A stretch of DNA of 64,000 nt from CAYUHK01 sp964475165 (GTDB lineage Bacteria; Verrucomicrobiota; Kiritimatiellia; JAAZAB01). Of the stretch, positions 16,816-24,449 are shown one piece after another. A program made the position numbers and the translations under genes. The DNA is taken from contig CAYYVN010000009.1 in NCBI GenBank assembly GCA_964475165.1, positions 11,668 to 75,667 on the forward strand, read 5' to 3'. The notes under the pieces are model-generated. The model was not told the DNA's origin and searched no databases. It saw only the letters and a list, made by a program, of their open reading frames with translations. How positions within the stretch are numbered: position 1 is the stretch's first letter; every line of letters starts with the position of its first letter.

Positions 16816-18150
16816 GTGAGTCGCTTTTGCGGAGAATCAGCCGTGGTTGTGCCTGGCTCTGCTTATCGCCTTTTCCTGATCTATTTTGTTCCGCTGGCCC
16901 TGCAAAGCATGGCCCAGAGCTTAACCTATCCTCTGGTGGCTATGGTGGCCTCGCGCGGTCTGGGCGGGCCGGTGAATATGGCCGGACTGGCTCAGGCCCA
17001 TGGAGTTTTTGGCGTGCTCTGGACGCTGAGCATGGGGCTTTTAACTGCCGGCATGGTCTTTGGCCGCTCGCGTGAAGGTTTTGCCCGTTGTCGCCGCATC
17101 AATAATGGGCTGACGCTGGCGATGGTCTTCATCAGTTTATGCCTGATGATGCCGCCGGTGGCCCATCGTCTTTTTCATGCCTTGCTGGGGCTGCCCCCTT
17201 CGATCGAACGCCCGGCCACGCTGGCCTTCATCGCTTCCCTGCCACTCAATGTGCTCTTTTTTCTGCGCACGCCTTATCAGATCTTGTTGTTTACCCATAA
17301 TGCCACCGCCAAGGCTTTTCTGGCCAGCTTAGCGCGTATCGTCTTGACGCTGCTGCTTTCGCCTTTGTTCTGTTGGCTGCATGCGGTGGGGCCGGTCTGG
17401 GCGACGGTTTGCATGACCATCGGCGTGCTTTTGGAATTATATCTGACGCGTCGTTTTGCCAGGCCCTTTCTCAAGCAACTGCCAGAGGAGGGGCCGCCGC
17501 CGCGCTATACGGAGATCCTGGTCTTTGCCTTGATTCTATCGGTGGGCGCCTTATTTCTTTCCTTATCGGGATTTCTGATGGGCGCTTTCATCGCGCGCGC
17601 GCCTGATCCCGAGCAGGTCTTGCCGGTCTTCTATCTCGTTTTGGGTGTGGCCAATCCGGTGGCCGGTGGCGCCATGCGTATTCAAGCTCTGACCCTGACC
17701 TATTATGGGCGCTCGCAGCGCGCCAATCAGCAGCTGGTTCGCTTTACGGGTTGGACGGGGCTGGTGTTGGGAGTTTTACCGCTGCTGCTGTTGGTGCCGG
17801 GCTTGAAGGAATGGTATTATATCACCCTCCAAAAATTAAGCGCGGCGGATATGCCATTAGTGCGCGCGGCCTCTTGGGCCTTGGTGCTTTTTCCGTTGAC
17901 GGCGGCTTGGCGGGCTTATAGTGAGGGGCAGGCCGCCTGGCTGAAGAAACCCATCATCGTTTTGGCTGGGCAGGCCGTTTATCTTTCGGTGGCGGTGGTG
18001 GCGGCTTTTTTCGCCTTACATCTGGGTATGTCCGGTCATCTCCTGGGAGCATTTGCCCTGGCGCTGGCCAATGCGGCTGCCGCGGCCATGGTGCTCTTCG
18101 CCATCCGTTGGGAACGGCGCGATGATCTGCCGCCTCCGGCGCCCGGTTAA
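16816..18150 (+). CDS. Polytopic membrane protein, MOP-superfamily (MATE/flippase-like)
   Basis: A 444-residue integral membrane protein with about twelve hydrophobic segments in two similar halves, which fits the MOP exporter fold (MATE, MurJ, polysaccharide flippases). I see no specific signature that picks one subfamily. The start used is GTG at 16816, 11 bases after the PIG-L stop; a GTG a few codons in is equally possible. As third gene of the operon with a glycosyltransferase and a deacetylase, translocation of a lipid-linked sugar is a reasonable guess. A drug exporter is the alternative. Its stop is four bases from the convergent lipoprotein gene. Confidence 0.6.
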   Translation: MSRFCGESAVVVPGSAYRLFLIYFVPLALQSMAQSLTYPLVAMVASRGLGGPVNMAGLAQAHGVFGVLWTLSMGLLTAGMVFGRSREGFARCRRINNGLTLAMVFISLCLMMPPVAHRLFHALLGLPPSIERPATLAFIASLPLNVLFFLRTPYQILLFTHNATAKAFLASLARIVLTLLLSPLFCWLHAVGPVWATVCMTIGVLLELYLTRRFARPFLKQLPEEGPPPRYTEILVFALILSVGALFLSLSGFLMGAFIARAPDPEQVLPVFYLVLGVANPVAGGAMRIQALTLTYYGRSQRANQQLVRFTGWTGLVLGVLPLLLLVPGLKEWYYITLQKLSAADMPLVRAASWALVLFPLTAAWRAYSEGQAAWLKKPIIVLAGQAVYLSVAVVAAFFALHLGMSGHLLGAFALALANAAAAAMVLFAIRWERRDDLPPPAPG

Positions 18151-18154
18151 AGCA

Positions 18155-18793
18155 TCAGGGCGCCGTTGGTGGCGCTTGTTGGCGGAGGTATGCTTTGCGG
18201 CGGTTGATCGTTTGGGCGTCGCTGAAGCCACTGCCATCGGAATCGGCGCGCTGGGGATCAGTGTGCCAGAGCATGATCTCATCGTAGTCAGAGACGCCAT
18301 CGCCATCGCTATCGTTGGCCACCGTCAGGGTCACCTGGATGGCCCCGCTTTGCCCGAGGGGCAGAGAGGCATTATTGGCGAAGAGCAACGCGCCGCTGCC
18401 GCGCGCCACCACAGTGGTTTCGCGGCCCACCCGGATGACCTGGGCGCTGAGGTAATCATTGGTATGATAATGCACCTTCATCAGCAAGGCGTTGGCGGGC
18501 GCCTCGATTCCCAGATGACCCTTGATGATTTGCGGGTTGCCCTCAGGTCCATAATCGTTAAAGGAATCATTCCACTGCCCCTCGGCTCGACAATGAATGA
18601 TCTGGCCGCGGCGCGCCTGCAGGCCGCTATTTTGCCAGCCGGCTTGAGCGGCCTGCACAAAGAAGACCACTTCCATGGGCGGCTGCGGCTGAGTGGGCAG
18701 GCTCTGGCAGCCGCATAGCCCCAGGCCGAGCAGACAACTGAGGAGCGCCAAGCGGCCCCGGGCGCGCTTTTGCTGGGCGGATAAATTATCCAT
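18155..18793 (-). CDS. Lipoprotein with LecA-like domain and calcium-binding repeats
   Basis: The 212-residue protein has a lipoprotein signal (LSCLLGLGLCGC, lipidated Cys near residue 27). A middle beta domain (about 40-150; WQNSGL, ARGQ-like strand, GRETTVV) resembles the PA-IL/LecA-type galactose-binding fold seen in many secreted proteins. The C-terminus has DSDGDGVSDYDE and ADSDGSGFSD, Asp-rich loops of thrombospondin-type-3/dockerin-like calcium repeats. The ATG at 18793 overlaps the end of serC by eight bases. Role unknown; probably envelope-anchored and possibly sugar-binding. Confidence 0.65.
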   Translation of the reverse strand: MDNLSAQQKRARGRLALLSCLLGLGLCGCQSLPTQPQPPMEVVFFVQAAQAGWQNSGLQARRGQIIHCRAEGQWNDSFNDYGPEGNPQIIKGHLGIEAPANALLMKVHYHTNDYLSAQVIRVGRETTVVARGSGALLFANNASLPLGQSGAIQVTLTVANDSDGDGVSDYDEIMLWHTDPQRADSDGSGFSDAQTINRRKAYLRQQAPPTAP

Positions 18794-19862
18794 TTTTACG
18801 CTCAAAATCCCGCATGAAGTCGGCCAGGACTTCCGCGCCCTCCATGGGGAAGGCGTTATAGATGGAGGCGCGAATGCCGCCCACTGAACGATGGCCCTTG
18901 AGGCCTTTGAGCCCTTGCTGGGTGGCTTCCTGGATGAAGCGCGCTTCCAGACTCTCGCTGGGTAGACGGAAGGTAATATTCATGTCGGAACGATAGTCCT
19001 TGGCCGCCGTGCCGCGATAGAAGGCGCCGCTATCGATCACCGCATAGATTTTGCGCGCCTTCTCCACATTCCTTTGATAGACCTTCGGGAGCCCTGTCTT
19101 GAGGAGCAGGCGTGAGGTCAGCATCATAAGATAAATGCTGAAACAAGGCGGAGTGTTGTAGAGCGAGTTTTCCTTGATGAAGGTTTTATATTTCAAGATG
19201 GCCGGGATCTTTTCCGCGGCGCGCTCCGCCAGGCTGCGCTGGATCACCACCAGGGCCAATCCGGCCGGCCCCAGGTTTTTCTGGGCGCCCGCATAAAGCA
19301 GAGCGAATTGATTGATATCTATGGGCCGCGAAAGGATATCCGAGGACATATCCGCCACTAGGGGAGCCTCCGTTGCGGGAAAGGTTTTCCATTGGGCGCC
19401 GGAAATCGTTTCATTGGAGGTGATATGCACATAGGCCGCACCCGCGGTCAGTTTCAATTCGGCGGCGGCGGGCATGCGCGCGGGTAAGTCCTTACTGCAA
19501 TCGGCGGCCACATTAACCTTGCCGATGACTTGCGCTTCCTTGATGGCCTTGCCGGCCCAGGCCCCCGAATTAACATAGTCCGCCGTCTGACCGGCACCCA
19601 GAAAGTTCAAGGGTAACATGGCGAATTGCAGACTGGCCCCGCCCGCGATGAAGAGCACCTCATAATCAGCCGAGCAGTTGAGCAGTTTTTTGTAATTGGC
19701 CACCGCTTCTGAGTGTACGGCATCATATTCTTTGGCACGATGACTGCTCTCCAGCAGCGAGATGCCCGAGCCCTGGAAATCCAGCAGTTCGGCTTGGGCT
19801 TCGGCGAGCACTTCCTGCGGTAAAATGGCTGGTCCGGCATTAAAATTATAGATACGCGTCAT
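18786..19862 (-). CDS. serC: Phosphoserine aminotransferase SerC
   Basis: SerC makes phosphoserine from 3-phosphohydroxypyruvate and also serves pyridoxal phosphate synthesis. The 358 residues show NFNAGPAILP at the start, ISLLESSHR, the GGASLQFAMLPLNFL block, and the PLP-lysine in LLYAGAQKNLGPAGL. The end reads KGLKGHRSVGGIRASIYNAF. The ATG at 19860-19862 has a strong AGGAGG site. The open frame continues upstream, but without similarity. It has a clear promoter at 19926-19955 and a leader hairpin. The lipoprotein gene overlaps its 3' end. Confidence 0.97.
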   Translation of the reverse strand: MTRIYNFNAGPAILPQEVLAEAQAELLDFQGSGISLLESSHRAKEYDAVHSEAVANYKKLLNCSADYEVLFIAGGASLQFAMLPLNFLGAGQTADYVNSGAWAGKAIKEAQVIGKVNVAADCSKDLPARMPAAAELKLTAGAAYVHITSNETISGAQWKTFPATEAPLVADMSSDILSRPIDINQFALLYAGAQKNLGPAGLALVVIQRSLAERAAEKIPAILKYKTFIKENSLYNTPPCFSIYLMMLTSRLLLKTGLPKVYQRNVEKARKIYAVIDSGAFYRGTAAKDYRSDMNITFRLPSESLEARFIQEATQQGLKGLKGHRSVGGIRASIYNAFPMEGAEVLADFMRDFERKNG

Positions 19863-19925
19863 CTCAAAACCTCCTCTTGCTATTGGATAAAAGACCCACA
19901 GCTTCTGCTGTAGTCTGGGATAGGC

Positions 19926-19955
19926 AATATAGAATGGTTGGCGCCGGCCTGGCAA
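19926..19955 (-). promoter_or_regulatory. Sigma-70 promoter for serC, with leader hairpin
   Basis: Minus strand TTGCCA (19955-19950), 18 bases, TATATT (19931-19926), each five of six to consensus. The leader of about 55 bases contains a stem ACAGC-AGAA-GCTGT, extended by AGA/TCT across a bulge and followed by TTTAT. This could be a weak attenuator. Confidence 0.55.
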
Positions 19956-20038
19956 GCATAATAGAGGGCACGCTCCATCCCCCGGCTAGGCTTTTCCGGG
20001 GTGCCGCCAGCAGAAACTTAAGCCCCCGAGGCATTATC

Positions 20039-20067
20039 TTGACAGATCGCCGCCCCTGGAGTATGGT
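20039..20067 (+). promoter_or_regulatory. Near-consensus sigma-70 promoter for tRNA-Thr and rpoD
   Basis: TTGACA, 17-base spacer, TATGGT: the same hexamers and spacing as the rplM promoter. The predicted start is near 20074, 12 bases before the tRNA, with a T8 stretch just after the start. Confidence 0.75.
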
Positions 20068-20085
20068 GAATCGTTTTTTTTTATT

Positions 20086-20158
20086 GCCAACGTAGCTCAG
20101 CTGGTAGAGCAGCGCATTCGTAATGCGCGGGTCGGCGGTTCGATCCCGCCCGTTGGCT
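20086..20158 (+). tRNA. tRNA-Thr (anticodon CGT)
   Basis: Full cloverleaf of 73 nt: acceptor GCCAACG/CGTTGGC, D-arm AGCTCAGCTGGTAGAGC, anticodon loop TTCGTAA giving CGT, T-arm with GGTTCGATCCC. The discriminator is T and no CCA is encoded. It lies between a strong promoter and rpoD, so both probably share a transcript. Confidence 0.95.
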
Positions 20159-20263
20159 TGGGGGTGCGTGGCGCTCCATGCCTGGCTCGATCAGGCCCGG
20201 TGGCGAAAGATGGGTGCGCCGAAAAATAGGAAACCGGTGCTGCCTGGCCGGAGCGGATGTTTT

Positions 20264-22222
20264 ATGAAATCTCGAAAGCCTAAAGCCCGAACCAAAGCCT
20301 CGCCTAAACGCCAATCGCCCGCTCGTTCCGCAGCCGCTGGGCGGTCGAAAAAAACCACCCGCGCGCCTTCGCGCCCCGCCAAGCCGGCCGCCTCACGCGC
20401 CGCTAAGCCGGCCGCCTCACGCGCCGTCAAGCCAGCCGCCTCGCGCGCCGCCAAGCCAGCCGCCTCGCGCGCCGCCAAGCCAGCCGCTTCGCGCGCCGTT
20501 AAGGCCCCCGCGCCGCGGGCGACGAAACGCTCGGAGCGGCATACGCCCTTTAAGGATCTCGATAATATCCACCCCCAGATTCGCGTTAAGATGAGCAGCG
20601 AGGAGCTCCAGAGTAAAATGAAGGAGCTGATGAAGCTGGCGCGCGATCAGGGCTACCTGACCGATCAGGATATCCACGAATGCCTGCCCACCAACTTGAT
20701 CGATCCGGACGAGATCGAAGGTTTCATCCTGCTCCTGCGCGGCATGGATATTGAAGTGATCGATGCGGCCAGCGTGGAACAGTTCAAGAAACAAGCCGAG
20801 AAGGATGCGCGCGCTGAGCAGGCTAAATCCTTTGAGGTCATGGATGATCCCATCCGGACCTACCTGCATCAGATGGGGCAGGTGCCCTTGTTGACGCGCA
20901 GCCAGGAGGTGGAAATATGCAAGCGCATTGAAGAGGCCGAAATCAATTCGCGCGCCATCTTCAAGCAGTTTGGCTTCTCACTGGAAGCATACCTAAACCT
21001 GGTTGAGCGTCTCGAAAGCAATCGCGAACGCTTCGATCGGATTATTATGGATAAGCATGCTGAGGGTCGCAATAAGTATGTGCGCGCCTTGGCCAAGCAG
21101 AAGAAGAAAGTGCGCGATACTCACAAAAAAATGAGCGCGATCTTTCGCCGCATCTGCCAATGCCGCGGCAATGAAAAAAAGATCCAGCGCCATCAAAAAC
21201 ATTATCTGAAGGCGCAGCAGCAATATTCCCGCCAATTGGATGGTTTCTATTTTAAGCAGAAGGCCATCGAGGATTTCGTAGTCGTGGCCGATCATTATTA
21301 CCAGCGTTTTGCGGCCGAGACAGCTCTCATTAAGCGTTTGAGCTCGGGGCGCAGCGCCAAAAACCCGGCCAACCAGGCTAAACTGCGTGCCGCGCGGCGG
21401 CGGCTGCGCGAGCTGGAAGCCGCCTTGCTGATGGATGGGGCCACCTTCGAAACGCAGTATCGCGAGTTGAAATCCTGGTTGAAAAAGGGCCAGAAGGCGC
21501 GCACCGAAATGGCCGAAGCCAACCTGCGCTTAGTCATCAGTATCGTTAAAAAATATATGAACCGTGGCCTGATGTTTCTGGATCTCATTCAGGAGGGCAA
21601 TACGGGGCTGATGCGCGCGGTGGAAAAATTTGAATACAAGCGCGGCTATAAGTTCAGCACCTATGCCACCTGGTGGATTCGCCAGGCGGCCACGCGGGCC
21701 ATCGCCGATCAGGCGCGGACCATTCGCATCCCCGTGCACATGATCGAAAACATCAATAAGTTGGTGCGCGTGCAAAAACTGCTCTTGCAGGATTTAGGAC
21801 GAGAACCCACTCCGGAAGAGGTGGCCAACGAAGTGGAAATGCCCGTCGAACGCGTCAAGGAAATCTTCAAGATGTCGCAACAGCCGATTTCCTTGCAGGC
21901 CACCGTCGGCGATAGCGATGATGCCTATTACGGCGATTTTATCGAAGATAAATCAGCCGAAAATCCTTCGGAAATGACGGCCTATAGCCTGCTCAGGGAA
22001 CGGCTCCAGGAGGTTATCAAAACCCTTTCGGAGCGTGAGCAGAAGGTGCTCCGCTTGCGTTTCGGATTGGATGATGGTTGCCCACGCACCCTGGAAGAAG
22101 TGGGCTCCATGTTCACCGTCACCCGCGAGCGTATTCGCCAAATCGAAGCCAAGGCGCTGCGCAAGCTGCGCCATCCCACCCGCTTGCAGAAACTGGAAGG
22201 GTTTCTGGAAGTTAAAGATTAA
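20264..22222 (+). CDS. rpoD: Primary RNA polymerase sigma factor RpoD (sigma-70) with basic repeat tail
   Basis: The housekeeping sigma factor, 652 residues. The first ~95 residues are Lys/Arg/Ala/Pro-rich and include five copies of an eight-residue unit KPAASRA[A/V]. Region 1.1-like sequence follows (about 100-165), then region 1.2 (DPIRTYLHQMGQVPLLTRSQE, about 195), a non-conserved insert (about 230-400), region 2 (NLRLVISIVKKYMNRG, GYKFSTYATWWIRQA, about 410-490), region 3 and region 4 with the helix-turn-helix VTRERIRQIEAKALRKL. I chose the ATG at 20264 (GGAGCGG upstream); upstream codons would overlap tRNA-Thr. The basic tail is not part of normal RpoD and resembles histone H1-type repeats. 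Confidence 0.95.
   Translation: MKSRKPKARTKASPKRQSPARSAAAGRSKKTTRAPSRPAKPAASRAAKPAASRAVKPAASRAAKPAASRAAKPAASRAVKAPAPRATKRSERHTPFKDLDNIHPQIRVKMSSEELQSKMKELMKLARDQGYLTDQDIHECLPTNLIDPDEIEGFILLLRGMDIEVIDAASVEQFKKQAEKDARAEQAKSFEVMDDPIRTYLHQMGQVPLLTRSQEVEICKRIEEAEINSRAIFKQFGFSLEAYLNLVERLESNRERFDRIIMDKHAEGRNKYVRALAKQKKKVRDTHKKMSAIFRRICQCRGNEKKIQRHQKHYLKAQQQYSRQLDGFYFKQKAIEDFVVVADHYYQRFAAETALIKRLSSGRSAKNPANQAKLRAARRRLRELEAALLMDGATFETQYRELKSWLKKGQKARTEMAEANLRLVISIVKKYMNRGLMFLDLIQEGNTGLMRAVEKFEYKRGYKFSTYATWWIRQAATRAIADQARTIRIPVHMIENINKLVRVQKLLLQDLGREPTPEEVANEVEMPVERVKEIFKMSQQPISLQATVGDSDDAYYGDFIEDKSAENPSEMTAYSLLRERLQEVIKTLSEREQKVLRLRFGLDDGCPRTLEEVGSMFTVTRERIRQIEAKALRKLRHPTRLQKLEGFLEVKD
20381..20500 (+). 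repeat. Five tandem 24-base units in rpoD
   Basis: Five direct 24-base copies encode KPAASRA[A/V]. Units differ only at a few, mostly third, positions (for example TCA/TCG for Ser), so they are recent duplications kept in frame. Copy number is likely to vary between strains. Confidence 0.9.
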
Positions 22223-22244
22223 GCTCCGCGCCGGATAGGCGCGC

Positions 22245-22682
22245 CTATACATCCACCACGCATTGCGCCAGCCAGCGCTGGGGGTTCTCCTGGACCACTT
22301 TCAGCTCGGCATAGGTAGCCGCCTTGACCTCAAGGCCGCGGGCGCTCGGGGGCAGTCGACTGATCAGTTCGCCCCGGGCCAGGCCCTGTAAATTATGGCC
22401 CTCAATGGTCACCTGAAAATGGCCAAAGAGCATTTCGGCGACGGCCATGGCGTAGATCACGCTATTGAGCCAGTCGATGAATAATTGTTCCCTTGCGTCC
22501 GCCTGGCAAACCAGGGGCCGCGCCTGCTGTGCTGGGATCTGGCAAGGATCGATGAGCACGGCCGTCAGGGCCAGGGCCGCCTGTTCGAAAGCCTGCTCCA
22601 GAGTGCGGCCGATGCCGCGCACACCGATATCCGCCTGGTGTTCAAAATGTTCCCAATAGCAGGCTGGGGGAGGTACAGGCAT
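22245..22682 (-). CDS. Archease family protein
   Basis: Archease activates the RNA ligase RtcB by promoting its guanylylation. The 145 residues show the family's opening HQADIGVRGIGRTLEQAFEQAA with the metal-binding Asp, DWLNSVIYAM in the middle, and a closing VKAATYAELKVV followed by a C-terminal VVDV. The length is typical. rtcB is not in this window, so the partner must be elsewhere or the protein acts on another substrate. A perfect TATAAT lies upstream on the minus strand (22752-22757). The gene converges on rpoD, leaving 22 bases that contain a short GC hairpin. Confidence 0.85.
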   Translation of the reverse strand: MPVPPPACYWEHFEHQADIGVRGIGRTLEQAFEQAALALTAVLIDPCQIPAQQARPLVCQADAREQLFIDWLNSVIYAMAVAEMLFGHFQVTIEGHNLQGLARGELISRLPPSARGLEVKAATYAELKVVQENPQRWLAQCVVDV

Positions 22683-22767
22683 TCTTTATCCGTTCTCCAG
22701 GGGGCGGCAGGCAGTTCCGGGATGCTGCTTTTCGGAGCGCCCCGCCGCACAATTATAAAATCATGGC

Positions 22768-22796
22768 TTGCTTCGAGCTGCTCTGCTCACTAGGAT
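22768..22796 (+). promoter_or_regulatory. Possible promoter for the pentapeptide-repeat gene
   Basis: TTGCTT, 17 bases, TAGGAT, ending about 22 bases before the ATG. It is a moderate match. A minus-strand TATAAT for archease lies just upstream. Confidence 0.4.
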
Positions 22797-22817
22797 ACTG
22801 GTTCAAGAGGAGTTGTC

Positions 22818-23432
22818 ATGCTTAAAGTTATGCTCATGCTAACGCTGCTCTTCGGTATCTTGACTGCGGATGGCTCCGCACAGGTGAAGAGAAAAATCGT
22901 CACTTCCACTCTAGCTCGTCAGGCCAAAGATCTCTCCCGCGCTCAAAGCTTGGAACGGGCCAGGAGTGGCACTAATAAGGATCTGCGCGGAACTAAATTA
23001 AACGAAGTTAATTTGAGCGGAGCCCTCCTTTTCTCAGCGGATCTCAGCGAGGCCAATTTACAAAAAACCCTCTTGAGTAATGCCCGCCTGAGCCGCGCCA
23101 ACTTAAGCGGCGCCAATCTTGAGGGCGCGCTCTTGAATGGTGCGGATCTCAATAGCGCCCGATTGGTGCAGGCCAACTTAAGCGGCGCCGATCTGACCGG
23201 TGCCAATCTCAATAACGCTGATCTGGCCGGCGCCAATTTAAGGCAGGCTAATCTGCAGCAAGCCATCCTGACCGGCGCCAATTTGAAGCAAGCTAACTTA
23301 AGCGAAGCTAATTTATTGGGCGCGCAGCTCGAGGGAGCCTTGACCAATGGGGCTGTTTTTGAGAGCGCCATCCTGCCGGATGCGGAGCTAGCGCCGGCGG
23401 TGGATGGGCTGCCACGGCTCAATGAACAGTAA
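22818..23432 (+). CDS. Exported pentapeptide-repeat protein
   Basis: The 204-residue protein has a signal peptide (MLTLLFGILTADGSAQ) and then about 25 consecutive A[D/N]Lxx pentapeptides (about residues 55-180), predicting a right-handed quadrilateral beta-helix. Typical units are LSGAN, LEGAL, LNGAD and LTGAN. The function of exported members is generally unknown; DNA-gyrase mimicry is unlikely for a secreted protein. AAGAGGAG precedes the ATG. It is followed within 80 bases by rubredoxin and rubrerythrin, after a small CCCTC-CGA-GAGGG hairpin. Confidence 0.85.
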   Translation: MLKVMLMLTLLFGILTADGSAQVKRKIVTSTLARQAKDLSRAQSLERARSGTNKDLRGTKLNEVNLSGALLFSADLSEANLQKTLLSNARLSRANLSGANLEGALLNGADLNSARLVQANLSGADLTGANLNNADLAGANLRQANLQQAILTGANLKQANLSEANLLGAQLEGALTNGAVFESAILPDAELAPAVDGLPRLNEQ

Positions 23433-23512
23433 TCGGGCCGGCGCTTGTCTCATGGGAGAGTGGGGGCGCGGGCCCCTCCGAGAGGGATAAACAAATATGG
23501 AAAGGGCATCCT

Positions 23513-23689
23513 ATGCAACGCTATCTATGTAATGTATGTGGCTATATCTATGATCCGCGCCAGGGCGATCCTGAACATGGAATTCAGCCGGGAGTCAGCT
23601 TCGCCGATCTGCCGGATGATTGGGTCTGCCCCGAGTGCGGAGTAGGTAAGGATGAGTTTTCGCCGGTGCCCGATAACCAACCGGCCTGA
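23513..23689 (+). CDS. Rubredoxin
   Basis: A 58-residue electron carrier with one iron held by four Cys. Both knuckles are present: YLCNVCGYIYDP near the N-terminus and WVCPECGVGKDEF near the C-terminus, with the spacing usual for rubredoxin. AAAGGG lies just upstream of the ATG. The next gene is rubrerythrin, its normal redox partner in peroxide detoxification of anaerobes. The gene is short and easily missed. Confidence 0.97.
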   Translation: MQRYLCNVCGYIYDPRQGDPEHGIQPGVSFADLPDDWVCPECGVGKDEFSPVPDNQPA

Positions 23690-23724
23690 TGGACAGCGAA
23701 CAGCTTGTATAAGGAGGTAATGTT

Positions 23725-24297
23725 ATGGAACTTAAAGGTAGCCAGACCGAACGCAATATCATGACGGCCTTTGCGTTGGAATCGCAAGCGCGCAACCGCT
23801 ACAACTTTTATGCTGGCCAGGCGCGTAAAGATGGGTTCGTGCAGATCAGCTATATTTTTGAGGAAACCGCTAATCAGGAAAAAGAGCATGCCAAGCGTCT
23901 CTTCAAATTACTGCCGGGCGGCGAGGTCACAATCCAGGAGGCTTTCCCGGCTGGAGTCATCGGTCCGACGCTGCAGAATCTCAATGCGGCGGCGGCGGGC
24001 GAATTGCATGAGTGGAGCAAGATGTATCCCAATTTTGCCCAAGTGGCTCGCCAGGAAGGCTTTGAAGAAATCGCCAAGATTTTTGAGGCCGTGGCCATTG
24101 CCGAACGCCAACACGAAAAACGCTACCGCGGTTTGGCCGCCAATGTGGAGGCCGGCAGCGTATTCCAAAAGAATCAAGAGGTCGTTTGGCGCTGCCGGAA
24201 TTGCGGCTATCTGCATAAGGGCTTAGAAGCGCCGCAGATGTGTCCGGCCTGCGCTCATCCCCAGGCTCATTTTGAGCTGCTGTGCGAAAACTGGTGA
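23725..24297 (+). CDS. Rubrerythrin
   Basis: Non-heme di-iron peroxidase that reduces hydrogen peroxide using rubredoxin electrons. The 190 residues form a four-helix ferritin-like domain (about 1-145, with ALESQARNRY, EETANQEKEHAKRLF and AVAIAERQHEKRY supplying the iron ligands). A C-terminal rubredoxin-like domain has WRCRNCGYLHKG and MCPACAHPQAHF. All ligand residues I can place are intact. It has a strong AAGGAGG site. The rubredoxin-rubrerythrin pair argues for an anaerobic or oxygen-sensitive host. Confidence 0.97.
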   Translation: MELKGSQTERNIMTAFALESQARNRYNFYAGQARKDGFVQISYIFEETANQEKEHAKRLFKLLPGGEVTIQEAFPAGVIGPTLQNLNAAAAGELHEWSKMYPNFAQVARQEGFEEIAKIFEAVAIAERQHEKRYRGLAANVEAGSVFQKNQEVVWRCRNCGYLHKGLEAPQMCPACAHPQAHFELLCENW

Positions 24298-24449
24298 GTC
24301 GCGCCGACGCCGCCATGTACTGCGGAGCTCGTTGCGCTCTCTGCCTCATGGGGGGCTGCCGTGCCTCGGCCGCCCCGGCAATCCCGCCGGAGGAAGGGCG
24401 CGCTTGATCCCGACTAGGAAAGCTAACCAAGATATAGGAACTAAATTCA

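Noticed and set aside
20381..20500. Tandem 24-base repeats as a CRISPR array
   Set aside because: The units are directly adjacent without spacers and are read in frame as part of RpoD.
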